From NCBI RefSeq assembly GCF_001659785.1, contig NZ_CP015961.1:3038001-3102000 (forward strand): 64,000 nt of DNA, written 5' to 3'. This DNA is from Dietzia timorensis. GTDB lineage: Bacteria; Actinomycetota; Actinomycetes; Mycobacteriales; Mycobacteriaceae. Position 1 is the stretch's first letter. Every line of letters begins with the position of its first letter. The position numbers were made by a program, and so were the translations under genes. Shown one piece after another: positions 40,747-49,355 of this stretch. The notes under the pieces are model-generated. The model made no database searches, had not been told where the DNA came from, and saw nothing but the letters and a program-made list of their open reading frames with translations.

Positions 40747-41493
40747 ATGACCCTCACCGCACATTCCCACCAGGCCACCGTCGACGCCACCGACTCGGGC
40801 GCCGCCGCACTCCTAGAGGACGTCACCCGCAGCTTCGGCGCGACACCCGTGCTCCGCGGCCTCGACCTGCGCATCGGCGCGGGCGAGATCGTCTCGCTCA
40901 TCGGCCGCAGCGGTAGCGGCAAGTCCACCGCCCTCCGCCTGCTTGCAGGTTTGGACGATGACGCCGGAGGGCGCATCCTCCTTTCCGGCAACCCCTCCGT
41001 GGTCTTCCAGTCCCCCAGCCTCCTGCCGTGGCGCACCGTGGCCGGCAATGTCGCGCACGGCCTCAACCAAATCGATATCTCGCCGGCCGAGAAGGCCGAG
41101 CGCGTCGCGGGCACGCTTGCCGAGGTCGGTCTCGGCGAGCATTCGGGTGCGTACCCCGGCGAGCTCTCCGGCGGCCAGGCACAGCGCGCCTCGTTGGCCC
41201 GCGCCCTCGTCGGCGCGCCTGAGCTGCTGCTGCTCGACGAACCGTTCAGCGCACTCGATGCGATCACGCGGCACACGATGCACGGGCTACTACTTTCGTT
41301 GTGGCGGCACCACGGCTTCGGGATCCTGCTCGTCACCCACGACGTCGACGAGGCGGTCGCGCTCTCGGATCGCGTGGACGTGCTCGTCGACGGGCGCGTC
41401 GCGCATTCCGAGCGGATCGACTCCCCGCGCGCCGAGGAGCCGGACCCTCGCCACAAGGCACACCTGCTCGAGCACCTGGGCGTGCACGCATGA
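40747..41493 (+). CDS. ssuB: sulfonate/nitrate-type ABC transporter ATPase
   Basis: The ATP-hydrolysing subunit, 248 residues. Walker A is GRSGSGKSTALRLLAG, the Q-loop region SVVFQSPSLLPWRTVAGNVA, the signature LSGGQAQRASLARALVG, Walker B LLLLDEPFSALDAITR and the H-loop LLVTHDVDEAVALSDRV. The order of motifs is complete, so it should be active. It belongs to the SsuB/TauB class. The ATG at 40747 has GCGAGG upstream. It overlaps the next gene by ATGA. Confidence 0.92.
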   Translation: MTLTAHSHQATVDATDSGAAALLEDVTRSFGATPVLRGLDLRIGAGEIVSLIGRSGSGKSTALRLLAGLDDDAGGRILLSGNPSVVFQSPSLLPWRTVAGNVAHGLNQIDISPAEKAERVAGTLAEVGLGEHSGAYPGELSGGQAQRASLARALVGAPELLLLDEPFSALDAITRHTMHGLLLSLWRHHGFGILLVTHDVDEAVALSDRVDVLVDGRVAHSERIDSPRAEEPDPRHKAHLLEHLGVHA

Positions 41494-42548
41494 GCCATTC
41501 CCGCACCCATCCCCGAACGCGCCACAACTCTCGCACCCTTGCACTTATCGCGGCGCTGCTCGCCGGCGTTCTCGTGTTCACCTCGGCGTGCGTCACGAGC
41601 GAGGCCGACCAGGCGAAGGAGGCCGCCGAGCCCGAGCGCGTCCCGCTCGATTCGCTCGGAGATCTCACGCTCCAGGTCGGCGACCAGAAGGGCGGCACGC
41701 AGTCGCTCCTGCAGGCCGCCGGCGAGCTCGACGAGCTCCCCTACCAGATCGAATGGTCGACCTTTACTTCCGGACCGCCGCAGGTAGAGGCTCTCACGGC
41801 GGGGCAGATCGACTTCGCCGTCACCGGCAATACCCCGCCGATCTTCGGCGCCTCCTCGGGCGCGCGGATAAAGATCGTCTCAGCGACGAACATGGCCGGG
41901 GAGGGCGACCAGATCCTCTCGAAGGCCGACTCACAGATCGCCTCGGTCGCCGATCTCAAGGGTAAGAAGGTCGCCGTCGGCAAGGGCACCTCGGCGCACG
42001 GCAACCTGCTACTCCAGTTGCAGAAGGCCGGGCTCGGGATCGACGATATCGAGCCCGTGTATCTGCAGCCGGCCGAGGCGTCCGCCGCGTTCAGCCGCGG
42101 CGATGTCGATGCCTGGGCAATCTGGGATCCGTACACGGCGCTCACCGAGACCACCGAGCACGTTCGCGTGCTCGCCACGGCCGAGTCGGTGTCCAATGGC
42201 GCGGAGTTCGGCCTCGCCTCCCTCGACGCGCTCGGCGATTCGAAGCGCAGCACCGCGCTCGCCGATCTCGTACAGCGGATCGCGAGGGCCTCGGATTGGG
42301 CAGCCGCGAACCCGGACGAATGGGCCGAAAAATATTCGCAGGCAGTCGACGTACCGCTCGAACCTGCGAAGATCGCGCAGCGGCGCCGTCAGGACAGGCA
42401 AGCTGTTCCGGCCGATGCTCTCAACGACTCCGAGCAGTCCATCGCCGATGCCTTCGCAGACGCCGAGCTCATCGAGCCGTTCTCCTTCGCCGATTTCGTC
42501 GACACCCGATACGCGCCCGACCTGGAGCCCTACTTCGACGAACCGTAG
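41490..42548 (+). CDS. ssuA: sulfonate/nitrate-type ABC substrate-binding lipoprotein
   Basis: The 352-residue product starts with a lipoprotein signal (ALIAALLAGVLVFTSAC, lipidated Cys34) and continues as an SsuA/TauA-type binding protein: LTLQVGDQKGGTQSLLQAAG, IEWSTFTSGPPQVEALTAGQ, IDFAVTGNTPPIFGASSGAR, VADLKGKKVAVGKGTSAHGN and DVDAWAIWDPYTALTETTEH. This family takes up aliphatic sulfonates or taurine as sulfur sources. Together with ssuC and ssuB it forms a complete importer, but no monooxygenase (ssuD or tauD) is present beside it. The start is fixed by the ATGA overlap with ssuB. Confidence 0.9.
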   Translation: MSHSRTHPRTRHNSRTLALIAALLAGVLVFTSACVTSEADQAKEAAEPERVPLDSLGDLTLQVGDQKGGTQSLLQAAGELDELPYQIEWSTFTSGPPQVEALTAGQIDFAVTGNTPPIFGASSGARIKIVSATNMAGEGDQILSKADSQIASVADLKGKKVAVGKGTSAHGNLLLQLQKAGLGIDDIEPVYLQPAEASAAFSRGDVDAWAIWDPYTALTETTEHVRVLATAESVSNGAEFGLASLDALGDSKRSTALADLVQRIARASDWAAANPDEWAEKYSQAVDVPLEPAKIAQRRRQDRQAVPADALNDSEQSIADAFADAELIEPFSFADFVDTRYAPDLEPYFDEP

Positions 42549-42555
42549 GGCCCCG

Positions 42556-42574
42556 GCCGCGCGGGTGGCGCGGC
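42556..42574. terminator. possible hairpin between convergent genes
   Basis: Perfect arms GCCGCGC and GCGCGGC around a five-base loop sit between the binding-protein stop and the convergent oxidoreductase gene. No T-run follows on either strand. Confidence 0.35.
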
Positions 42575-42584
42575 ACGCTCGACG

Positions 42585-43235
42585 TCAGTAAGCGACGGTG
42601 AAGCGGGCCTTGCGGTGCGCCGGCGACTCGATTTCGTCGATGATCGCCACCGCGAGGTCCGCGCCGGAGATGTCTGAGGTGCCGTTCGCATCCGCGAGCA
42701 GCACGTCCCCGCCAAGGCGGTAATCGCCGCGGGCCTCGCCCGGGTTGAATGACCCGAAGTTCGCGGCAGGGCTCACGAAGAACCAGTCGAGCGAATCCTC
42801 ACGCGCGCGGAGATCGTCGAGCACCTCGCCCATCTCCGCGGCCTCGGCCTTGAAGGCGTCCGGGAAGTCCGGCGTCTCGATGAGCTTCGGCCCGCCCTCG
42901 GACACGAGCAGCGAGCCCGCACCGCCGACTGCGCCGTACCGCACGCCACGGTCGCGCGCCAGATCACCCAACTTTGCGAGCGCCCCCCGCGTGTTCCCCG
43001 CGAGCGGACCCCGCGGCGCAACAGCAGAGAGTATGACGTCGGTCGCCGGGATCGCCCCGGCCACCGCGTCCGCGTCGAGAAGGTCCGCGGCGATGTAGTC
43101 CGCGCCGGAGACCTTGTTCGCACCCTCGGGGATCGAGCGACTCACCGACACCACCTCGTGTCCGCGCTTCGCGGCCTCGGCGATGATGTGTCCGCCCGCG
43201 TAGCCGGTTCCTCCTACAACAACGATTTTTGTCAT
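42585..43235 (-). CDS. NAD(P)H-binding SDR-like oxidoreductase
   Basis: A 216-residue atypical short-chain dehydrogenase with TKIVVVGGTGYAGGHIIAEA, the glycine-rich NAD(P)-binding motif at the very N-terminus, then VVSVSRSIPEGANKVSGADY and LDWFFVSPAANFGSFNPGEA. It resembles the NmrA/YwnB group, which may sense redox state or reduce quinones. Its ATG at 43235 has AAAAGGAG upstream. It diverges from an HxlR regulator across 149 bases, a common arrangement in which the regulator controls the oxidoreductase. Confidence 0.87.
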   Translation of the reverse strand: MTKIVVVGGTGYAGGHIIAEAAKRGHEVVSVSRSIPEGANKVSGADYIAADLLDADAVAGAIPATDVILSAVAPRGPLAGNTRGALAKLGDLARDRGVRYGAVGGAGSLLVSEGGPKLIETPDFPDAFKAEAAEMGEVLDDLRAREDSLDWFFVSPAANFGSFNPGEARGDYRLGGDVLLADANGTSDISGADLAVAIIDEIESPAHRKARFTVAY

Positions 43236-43272
43236 GTTCTTCTCCTTTTCGTTCTCGGCCACTTGGCCTATA

Positions 43273-43287
43273 GTCACCATAAGTGAC
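43273..43287. promoter_or_regulatory. possible HxlR operator
   Basis: GTCAC and GTGAC form an inverted repeat around CATAA in the divergent gap between the oxidoreductase and the HxlR gene. Its position fits an operator controlling both, though the arms are short. Confidence 0.45.
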
Positions 43288-43384
43288 CAGCTCTCTCGTG
43301 GGTAGAGAGCACTTTTCGGAAACCGAGTTACCTGTCGGTGACAATCAAGGTCACGGCACCGCCGCGGGCGAAAGGACAACGAAA

Positions 43385-43816
43385 ATGGCAGGCGCGAGCA
43401 CCCCCAATGACCACATCGACACCGACATCGACACAGAATGGGACCCATTCAACCGTTCATGTCCGTCGCGCCTTCTCCTCGACCGGATCGGCGACAAGTG
43501 GAGCGTCCTCGTCATCGCGATCCTCGGCGAGGGGTCGCACCGCTTCTCCGAGCTGCGCGCTCGGATCGACGGGATCTCGCAGAAGATGCTCACCCAGACC
43601 CTGCGTGCGCTCGAGCGTGACGGCATAGTGAGCCGCACTGTCTACCCCGAGATCCCGCCGCGCGTCGAGTACGCGCTCACCTCCAGCGGGCACAGCCTCA
43701 CCGTCCCCCTGCGGGCGCTCACCGAATGGGCCGTCGAGCACATGCCCGACGTGGTCCGCGCGCAGCGCCGGTACGACGAGAACGTATGTGCCACCCCCAC
43801 GTCGTCCTCAAGTTAA
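43385..43816 (+). CDS. HxlR-family transcriptional regulator
   Basis: A 143-residue winged-helix regulator of the HxlR (MarR-like) family. Motifs are NRSCPSRLLLDRIGDKWSVL, with the conserved cysteine often used for sensing quinones or aldehydes, then HRFSELRARIDGISQKMLTQ, TLRALERDGIVSRTVYPEIP and RVEYALTSSGHSL. The ATG at 43385 has AAAGGA upstream and keeps the divergent promoter region outside the gene; the longer frame from 43283 would place the operator-like repeat inside the coding sequence. Its 3' end overlaps a SoxR-box-like sequence. Confidence 0.9.
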   Translation: MAGASTPNDHIDTDIDTEWDPFNRSCPSRLLLDRIGDKWSVLVIAILGEGSHRFSELRARIDGISQKMLTQTLRALERDGIVSRTVYPEIPPRVEYALTSSGHSLTVPLRALTEWAVEHMPDVVRAQRRYDENVCATPTSSSS

Positions 43817-43823
43817 CTTCAAC
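43806..43823 (+). promoter_or_regulatory. SoxR box upstream of soxR
   Basis: CCTCAAGTTAACTTCAAC matches the E. coli soxS operator (CCTCAAGTTAACTTGAGG) over its first 14 bases. It overlaps the stop of the HxlR gene and lies 28 bases ahead of soxR, so autoregulation or a redox promoter is likely. Confidence 0.7.
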
Positions 43824-43850
43824 TTCAGCTCCAGGCGTACCGTGGGCCGC

Positions 43851-44297
43851 ATGGAGGACAAGCACTACGAGATCACCATCGGCGAGCTCGCTGCCCGTGC
43901 GGGCGTGCGCACCTCCGCGCTGCGGTTCTACGAGGACAAGGGCCTCATCATCAGCCGCCGCACGAGCGGCAACCAGCGCCGCTACCACCGCGCCATGCTG
44001 CGCCGTGTCGCGTTCATCCTCGCCGCAGGCGAGGTCGGAATCCCCTTGAGCACGGTGGCCTCGATGCTCGCCGGGCTCGGCGACACCGAGGCTCCCAGCC
44101 CGAGGATGTGGCACGCGGCGGCGCAGGATTGGAACCACGAGATCGACGAGCGCATCGCGATGCTCCGCCGAATGAAGGACCGCCTCAACGGCTGCATCGG
44201 CTGCGGCTGCCTGTCCTTCGAGGTGTGCTCGATGGTCAACCCGGGCGACAAGCTCGGCGAAGAAGGCGCCGGCCCGCGCCGCCTCCTCCACGACTAA
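43851..44297 (+). CDS. soxR: redox-sensitive MerR-family activator SoxR
   Basis: SoxR carries a [2Fe-2S] cluster whose oxidation by redox-cycling compounds switches on target promoters. The 148-residue protein has the MerR helix-turn-helix (ITIGELAARAGVRTSALRFY, about residues 9-28), a dimerisation helix and the defining cluster motif with cysteines 115, 118, 120 and 126 (CIGCGCLSFEVC). In actinobacteria SoxR usually controls oxidoreductases and exporters; none is directly downstream, and the next gene is convergent. An operator-like SoxR box lies just upstream. The start at 43851 is approximate, since no ribosome binding site is visible and a GTG nine bases upstream is possible. Confidence 0.92.
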   Translation: MEDKHYEITIGELAARAGVRTSALRFYEDKGLIISRRTSGNQRRYHRAMLRRVAFILAAGEVGIPLSTVASMLAGLGDTEAPSPRMWHAAAQDWNHEIDERIAMLRRMKDRLNGCIGCGCLSFEVCSMVNPGDKLGEEGAGPRRLLHD

Positions 44298-44317
44298 CCC
44301 GAGAACACGAGCGCGCC

Positions 44318-46492
44318 CTACGTGCTCGAAGCCATCAGCCTCACCATCTGCGACGGCGTCGCATTCGGCAGGTAGCAGCGGCCGATCGCGAGGGCGATCC
44401 TCGCGAGGTCGCTCTCGTCCCGGTAGGCGATAAACACCGGCTCGTACCTCGGATTGAACTTCTTCTTGAACGTGTGCAGCGAACGGAATCCGTAGTACGG
44501 TTCGATCGTTTTGCCCAGGTAGTCGAGCACCTTGTCGATCTGCTCGAGGTCCGCCTCGTGATCCGAACGCGTGAGCGGGGAACCGGAAAGCGAGGCGACC
44601 TCGGCTCCCTCCTCCTTGAACACGAGCGCGGACGAGCCGATGAGGAATTCGATCACCGGACCGAATCCGTCGTTGCGTCGCCGCATCACGTCGAGAGTCC
44701 ATCCGCGGATCTCGCCGCCACCTCCGTACACCGGGAGCCACGACAGCACGCCGTGGACGTTGCCCTCCGGGTCGAGGGCCAGCGCGACGCGCACCTCGGG
44801 GTCCATCGCCTCCTCCGTGGTGCCCAGCATGAAGCCCATCTCGGGCAGCCCCTTGTCCCCGACCCACTCCTCGGAGATCGAGCGCACCTGGGAGACGATG
44901 GCGAAGTTCTCGTCCGAGAGCCGAGTCATCCGGCACGTGATCTCCTCGCGCTTCGCCTTGTTCATCGCCGTGCGCAGGTGCTGCCACGGCTTACCCTTGA
45001 ACTCCAGGCCCGGCAGGTCGATGATCGTGTCCTCGGCGATCTGCGTCGCCCGCCAGCCGAGTCCGCGCACGATGTCGGCGGTCTCGCTCCCGATGGAGAA
45101 CCAGCACGGCACCTTGCCCGAGTTCTCGGCGAAGTCGATAAACGACGACACTACTTCGTGCCGCCTCGCGCGGTCGCAGATCGGGTCGGCCAGCGCGACC
45201 ATCGTCCCCACGTGCTGGTGGTAGGCGACGACCGCGTCGGATCCCGCGGCCTCGCCGCCCTGAAACGCGTAGCGATTGCCGCGCCACGTCGTCATCCACG
45301 ACATCGTGTCGCCACCGTAGGTGCGGCACAGGTCCTTGACGCGCTCCACCGTCTCCGGATCGTCGCCGGAATTCTTCTCCGGCTTCCGCGGCACCGCGAA
45401 CGCGAAGCGACCCGAAACGAGGATGATCGCCTCCGCGACCCACAGGATTGATGTGCCAAGCGTGACCCCGCCGACCGATTCGAAGTCTGTCGTAGCGGTG
45501 AGGACGATGACGAGAACGAGGACCAGCGCGTTCGCCACCGCGATCACCAGGCACACGATCCACGCCCACTTCTTACCCATCCGCAGCGAGTGCCCGACCA
45601 CCGCGATGAGCACCACCGACACGAGGATGTTCCACACCGATTCGCCGTCGGCATCGGTGGGACCGAACGGCCCGGATCCGGGGAACAGCGCCACGAGGAT
45701 GTGCGTCGCCGCGATCGCGAGCAGCCCGACGAACGCGAGGAATCTCATTTCTCGGCGCGTGCGCGGAGCGAAGCCCCGTTCCCCTTCGCGGAACATCCGC
45801 TCCCCCGCGTAGAGCGCCGCGGCAAAAGCGAAAATATGCATGACGTCGGAGAGCTTTCCCTCGAAGAGGAGCATGAGCACGACGTACGCGACGAGAATCA
45901 GCCGGGAGCGAAGCCGCCAGGGAGAACGCAACGTCGCGGTGGCGGCCGTCGCGACGCCGAGCATGCCCGTCGTCATCCCGACGTCCCGGGCGTCCGCGAG
46001 GTGCTGCGGCCACTGCCAGTTCGAGGCGAGCGCGTCGCCGAAGAGCCACGCGAAACCACTCGCAGCCACGATGCCGACGAGCTGAGATCCGACGAGCACG
46101 GCCGCGGCTCGCGCCGACCCGATCCGCCATTCGGACACGGCAAGCACGGCCGCGGCGAGGACGATCATCACGATGACGTGCCACGGGGTGAGTCCGAAGA
46201 TCATGCCCGTGATCGGCGTCCACCACTGTCCTTCGGCGAAGGCAGGCACGCCGTATCCGACCTCGCCGAACAATTCCCTATCGCGCAGCGGCGACCACAA
46301 CGCGCTCGTCGCCACGCCCGCGACGATAAGCGCGAGCACTACCGCGGCGGACAGCGGCGCATGCGCCACGACCTGCCGCGCGACGGCCCCCGCGTGGCGC
46401 ATCCGGCGGGCCATCTCCGAGGGCGTCTTCTCCGTGTCCTGCGGTCCGTGTTCGATGTTGGGCGAGCTCAGTTTCTCGTCGTGTTCTGCCAC
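44318..46492 (-). CDS. rhomboid-like membrane protein fused to DUF2156 (MprF-type) domain
   Basis: This 724-residue protein has about 10 transmembrane helices in its first 370 residues and a soluble C-terminal DUF2156 domain, the GNAT-like domain of lysylphosphatidylglycerol synthases, seen as YGGDTMSWMTTWRGNRYAFQ, CWFSIGSETADIVRGLGWRA, KPWQHLRTAMNKAKREEITC and FRSLHTFKKKFNPRYEPVFI. The membrane part has rhomboid-like landmarks: GQWWTPITGMIFGLTPWH (88-105), GMTTGMLG (172-179) where the catalytic serine of GxSG is replaced by Thr, and SDVMHIFAFAAALYAG (215-230) with the histidine. It probably modifies membrane lipids with an amino acid, adding positive charge. Protease activity is unlikely. 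Confidence 0.82.
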   Translation of the reverse strand: MAEHDEKLSSPNIEHGPQDTEKTPSEMARRMRHAGAVARQVVAHAPLSAAVVLALIVAGVATSALWSPLRDRELFGEVGYGVPAFAEGQWWTPITGMIFGLTPWHVIVMIVLAAAVLAVSEWRIGSARAAAVLVGSQLVGIVAASGFAWLFGDALASNWQWPQHLADARDVGMTTGMLGVATAATATLRSPWRLRSRLILVAYVVLMLLFEGKLSDVMHIFAFAAALYAGERMFREGERGFAPRTRREMRFLAFVGLLAIAATHILVALFPGSGPFGPTDADGESVWNILVSVVLIAVVGHSLRMGKKWAWIVCLVIAVANALVLVLVIVLTATTDFESVGGVTLGTSILWVAEAIILVSGRFAFAVPRKPEKNSGDDPETVERVKDLCRTYGGDTMSWMTTWRGNRYAFQGGEAAGSDAVVAYHQHVGTMVALADPICDRARRHEVVSSFIDFAENSGKVPCWFSIGSETADIVRGLGWRATQIAEDTIIDLPGLEFKGKPWQHLRTAMNKAKREEITCRMTRLSDENFAIVSQVRSISEEWVGDKGLPEMGFMLGTTEEAMDPEVRVALALDPEGNVHGVLSWLPVYGGGGEIRGWTLDVMRRRNDGFGPVIEFLIGSSALVFKEEGAEVASLSGSPLTRSDHEADLEQIDKVLDYLGKTIEPYYGFRSLHTFKKKFNPRYEPVFIAYRDESDLARIALAIGRCYLPNATPSQMVRLMASST

Positions 46493-46706
46493 GCTGGTCC
46501 TCGTATCCCGTGTCGACTACTCCACCGAGCGCTTCTCTCGGCCACAGTCTAGGGAAGACCACCCGCCCGCGCGGGCCGAATGACCGTGCCGGAAATCCCT
46601 TCGCTCTACTTTTATCTATTACGCCTTCTCTTCCCTCCATACTTCGTATCGTTGAGCAGCAGACTCAATTCGTGGCCTCACGCGCATCGAGGAAGGCGGG
46701 ACGTGC

Positions 46707-48080
46707 ATGAGCGAGACATCCCCGCCGGAATACCGGCGAGACGCGGTGAAGATCGCCGCGCGCCCGCGCCCCGGCGCCGTCGCGTTGGAGAACATCTTCT
46801 TCGCGTTCTCCACAGTGCTCATCTTCGCCTTCGGCATCATCGTCGCCGAACAGATCGACTGGTCCTGGACACTCGTCGTCTATGCGGTGGCGTTCTGGCT
46901 GATCATCGCCTATCTCGCGCTTCCGCGGCTACACAAGATCCTTACCGCGATCTACGTGCCGGGCTACTTCATCGGTCGAACGCGCACTTCCGACGGGCTC
47001 CTGGGCGATCCGGTCAACCTCGCGTTCAACGGCTCCGGAGCCCAAATCCACGCGGCCATGCAGGATGCCGGGTGGACCCTCGCCGATCCCGTCAACGTCA
47101 GGTCCAGTATCGCGATCATCGGAAGCTCCCTCCTCGGGCGCAGCTACGACCGCGCGCCCGTGAGCCCGCTCGTGCTCTTCGGGGCGAGCCAGGCCTTCGC
47201 CTATCAGAAGGAGGTCGCCGGCAGCCCCTCGAAGCGACACCACATCCGCTTCTGGCGGTGCCCCGTGGGCTGGCTCCTCCCCGGCGGCCACCGGGTCGAC
47301 TGGCTGGCAGCCGCCACGTACGACAAATCCGTGGGCCTGTCGCTGTTCACGCTCCAGGTCACGCACAAAATCGACGCGAACATCGATGTCGAACGCGACT
47401 TCGTCTCCGAAAGCCTCCTACACTCGGACTCCCGGATCGGCCTGCGCCGCCTGGAGAATTTCTCGACGGGCTACCACTCGCGCAACGGTGGTGGGGACGT
47501 CGTGACGACGGACGGCGCACTTCCCATCATCGACGTGGGCGCCCTCCCTGCATCCGGCGTAGCGCCGGCACCGAGCGAGAAACGCCGGACGCGAGGAACC
47601 TCGAACACCGCGGAGGTGACCGCCGAGGTCACCGAGGCCGTCTCGCGGGCCGGCGAGCGCCCCTTCTCGATCCTCGCAGCCCTCGTCCTCTCCATCGCCT
47701 CCGTGGCGTTCTCGATCCAGGGGCAGATCCAGCAGCTCCAGTCGCAGCACGGGGAGATGGCCCAGGAGTACGGTTCGCAGGCCGAGGCGGACGCGACGCT
47801 CTGGATCGCCATCGCGTTCGTCGCGCTCGCCCACCTGCTGACCATCTACCTCGCGTGGAGAACATTCAAGGGACGGCGTCTCGCCCGCTGGCTCGCGATC
47901 GCCTTCGTCATGCTGTCCCAGGTCAGCCAAATGGCGCAGTACCTCGGCTCGGTGCGCCCGAGCGTGGGCGCGCTGGCGTCCATGGGGATCGGGCTGCTCA
48001 TCATTTATGCGCTCACGAGCCAGACGGCACGCGAGTGGACGACCCCCACGCACGGGCGAGCGCAGGAACCCACCGAGTAG
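46707..48080 (+). CDS. membrane protein with LssY C-terminal domain
   Basis: A 457-residue membrane protein. Two helices near residues 28-70 are followed by an LssY_C domain: YVPGYFIGRTRTSDGLLGDP, VNLAFNGSGAQIHAAMQDAG, WTLADPVNVRSSIAIIGSSL, and HHIRFWRCPVGWLLPGGHRV, VDWLAAATYDKSVGLS. Four more transmembrane helices form the C-terminus. LssY_C domains often occur with PAP2 or DedA-like lipid-processing proteins, so a role at the membrane is likely, but no reaction is known. The ATG at 46707 follows GGCGGGACG. It is convergent with fba. Confidence 0.82.
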   Translation: MSETSPPEYRRDAVKIAARPRPGAVALENIFFAFSTVLIFAFGIIVAEQIDWSWTLVVYAVAFWLIIAYLALPRLHKILTAIYVPGYFIGRTRTSDGLLGDPVNLAFNGSGAQIHAAMQDAGWTLADPVNVRSSIAIIGSSLLGRSYDRAPVSPLVLFGASQAFAYQKEVAGSPSKRHHIRFWRCPVGWLLPGGHRVDWLAAATYDKSVGLSLFTLQVTHKIDANIDVERDFVSESLLHSDSRIGLRRLENFSTGYHSRNGGGDVVTTDGALPIIDVGALPASGVAPAPSEKRRTRGTSNTAEVTAEVTEAVSRAGERPFSILAALVLSIASVAFSIQGQIQQLQSQHGEMAQEYGSQAEADATLWIAIAFVALAHLLTIYLAWRTFKGRRLARWLAIAFVMLSQVSQMAQYLGSVRPSVGALASMGIGLLIIYALTSQTAREWTTPTHGRAQEPTE

Positions 48081-48114
48081 CCGCCGCCCGGCGGACCCGG
48101 CCGAAATGCGCGAA

Positions 48115-48141
48115 GTCCCCGTCCGCAAAGCGAACGGGGAC
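48115..48141. terminator. bidirectional terminator between LssY_C gene and fba
   Basis: Arms GTCCCCGT and ACGGGGAC flank an inner CGC/GCG pairing with a three-base loop. It lies between the convergent stop codons, 34 bases after one and 42 before the other. Confidence 0.65.
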
Positions 48142-48182
48142 CTCCGACGTCATACTCGGGTTGTGGTCGTGCCTGTGCTGGC

Positions 48183-49223
48183 CTACTTCGCGGAGATCGA
48201 GCGGCCCGAGCTCTTCAGGTCATTGCACGCCTCGACGACGCGCTCGGCCATCGCGGTCTCTGCCTTCTTGAGGTAGGAGCGCGGGTCGTAGACCTTCTTG
48301 TTGCCGACTTCGCCGTCGATCTTGAGGACGCCGTCGTAGTTGCCGAGCATGTGGCCGGCGACGGGACGGGTGAAGGCGTACTGGGTGTCGGTGTCGACGT
48401 TCATTTTGATCACGCCGTAGCTCAGCGACTCCTCGATCTCGCTCTTGAGCGAGCCCGAACCGCCGTGGAAGACGAAGTCGAACGGGTAGTCCGAGTCGGC
48501 GGCGCCGAGCTTCTTACGCGCGACTTCCTGGCCCTGCTTGAGCACCTCGGGGCGGAGCTTGACGTTGCCCGGCTTGTACACGCCGTGGACGTTGCCGAAC
48601 GTCGCGGCGAGCATGTAGCGGTCGCCGTCGTTGGACGCACCGAGCGCGTCGAGCGTCTTCTCGAAGTCTTCCTCGGAGGTGAAGAGCTTCTCGTTGATCT
48701 CGTTCTCGACGCCGTCCTCCTCGCCGCCGACGACACCGATCTCGACCTCGAGGATGATGTTGGCCTCGGCCGACTTCGCGAGCAGCTCCTTGGCGATCTC
48801 AAGGTTCTCGTCGATCGGCACCGCGGAGCCGTCCCACATGTGCGACTGGAACAGCGGGTTCTGTCCGTTGCGGACACGCTCGGCGGAGATCTCGAGCAGC
48901 GGGCGAACGAAGCCGTCGAGCTTGTCCTTCGGGCAGTGGTCGGTGTGCAGCGCGACCGTGATGTCGTACTTCTCGGCGACCACGTGCGCGAACTCTGCGA
49001 GCGCGACGGCACCTGTGACCATATCCTTTACCGACTGGCCCGAGCCGAACTCGGAACCGCCGGTGGAGAACTGGATGATGCCGTCCGAGCCGGCCTCGGC
49101 GAAGCCACGCAGCGCAGCGTTGATCGTCTCCGACGAGGTGCAGTTGATCGCCGGGAACGCGAAGCCTTCGTTTTTCGCGCGGTCCAGCATCTCGCGGTAC
49201 TGCTCGGGAGTTGCGATGGGCAT
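48183..49223 (-). CDS. fba: class II fructose-bisphosphate aldolase
   Basis: Fba splits or forms fructose 1,6-bisphosphate in glycolysis and gluconeogenesis using zinc. The 346-residue class IIA protein has YREMLDRAKNEGFAFPAINC, the signature VALHTDHCPKDKLDG carrying zinc histidines and the catalytic aspartate, TFGNVHGVYKPGNVKLRPEV, VFHGGSGSLKSEIEESLSYG and KMNVDTDTQYAFTRPVAGHM. All ligands are present. GGAGG precedes the ATG. Gene fba has the same orientation relative to purA and dedA as in M. tuberculosis. Confidence 0.96.
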   Translation of the reverse strand: MPIATPEQYREMLDRAKNEGFAFPAINCTSSETINAALRGFAEAGSDGIIQFSTGGSEFGSGQSVKDMVTGAVALAEFAHVVAEKYDITVALHTDHCPKDKLDGFVRPLLEISAERVRNGQNPLFQSHMWDGSAVPIDENLEIAKELLAKSAEANIILEVEIGVVGGEEDGVENEINEKLFTSEEDFEKTLDALGASNDGDRYMLAATFGNVHGVYKPGNVKLRPEVLKQGQEVARKKLGAADSDYPFDFVFHGGSGSLKSEIEESLSYGVIKMNVDTDTQYAFTRPVAGHMLGNYDGVLKIDGEVGNKKVYDPRSYLKKAETAMAERVVEACNDLKSSGRSISAK

Positions 49224-49355
49224 TGGGTACTAACCTCCAACATGTCCGGGTTCGTCGCGCGGCGCGCCGCGCTCTTCCTCCAGACTAGGCGGTATTTTCC
49301 CGCGGCGGGTTCGGCGCCCCGCCGATGGAAGCTCGTTTGTGCCTAACCTATTGCC

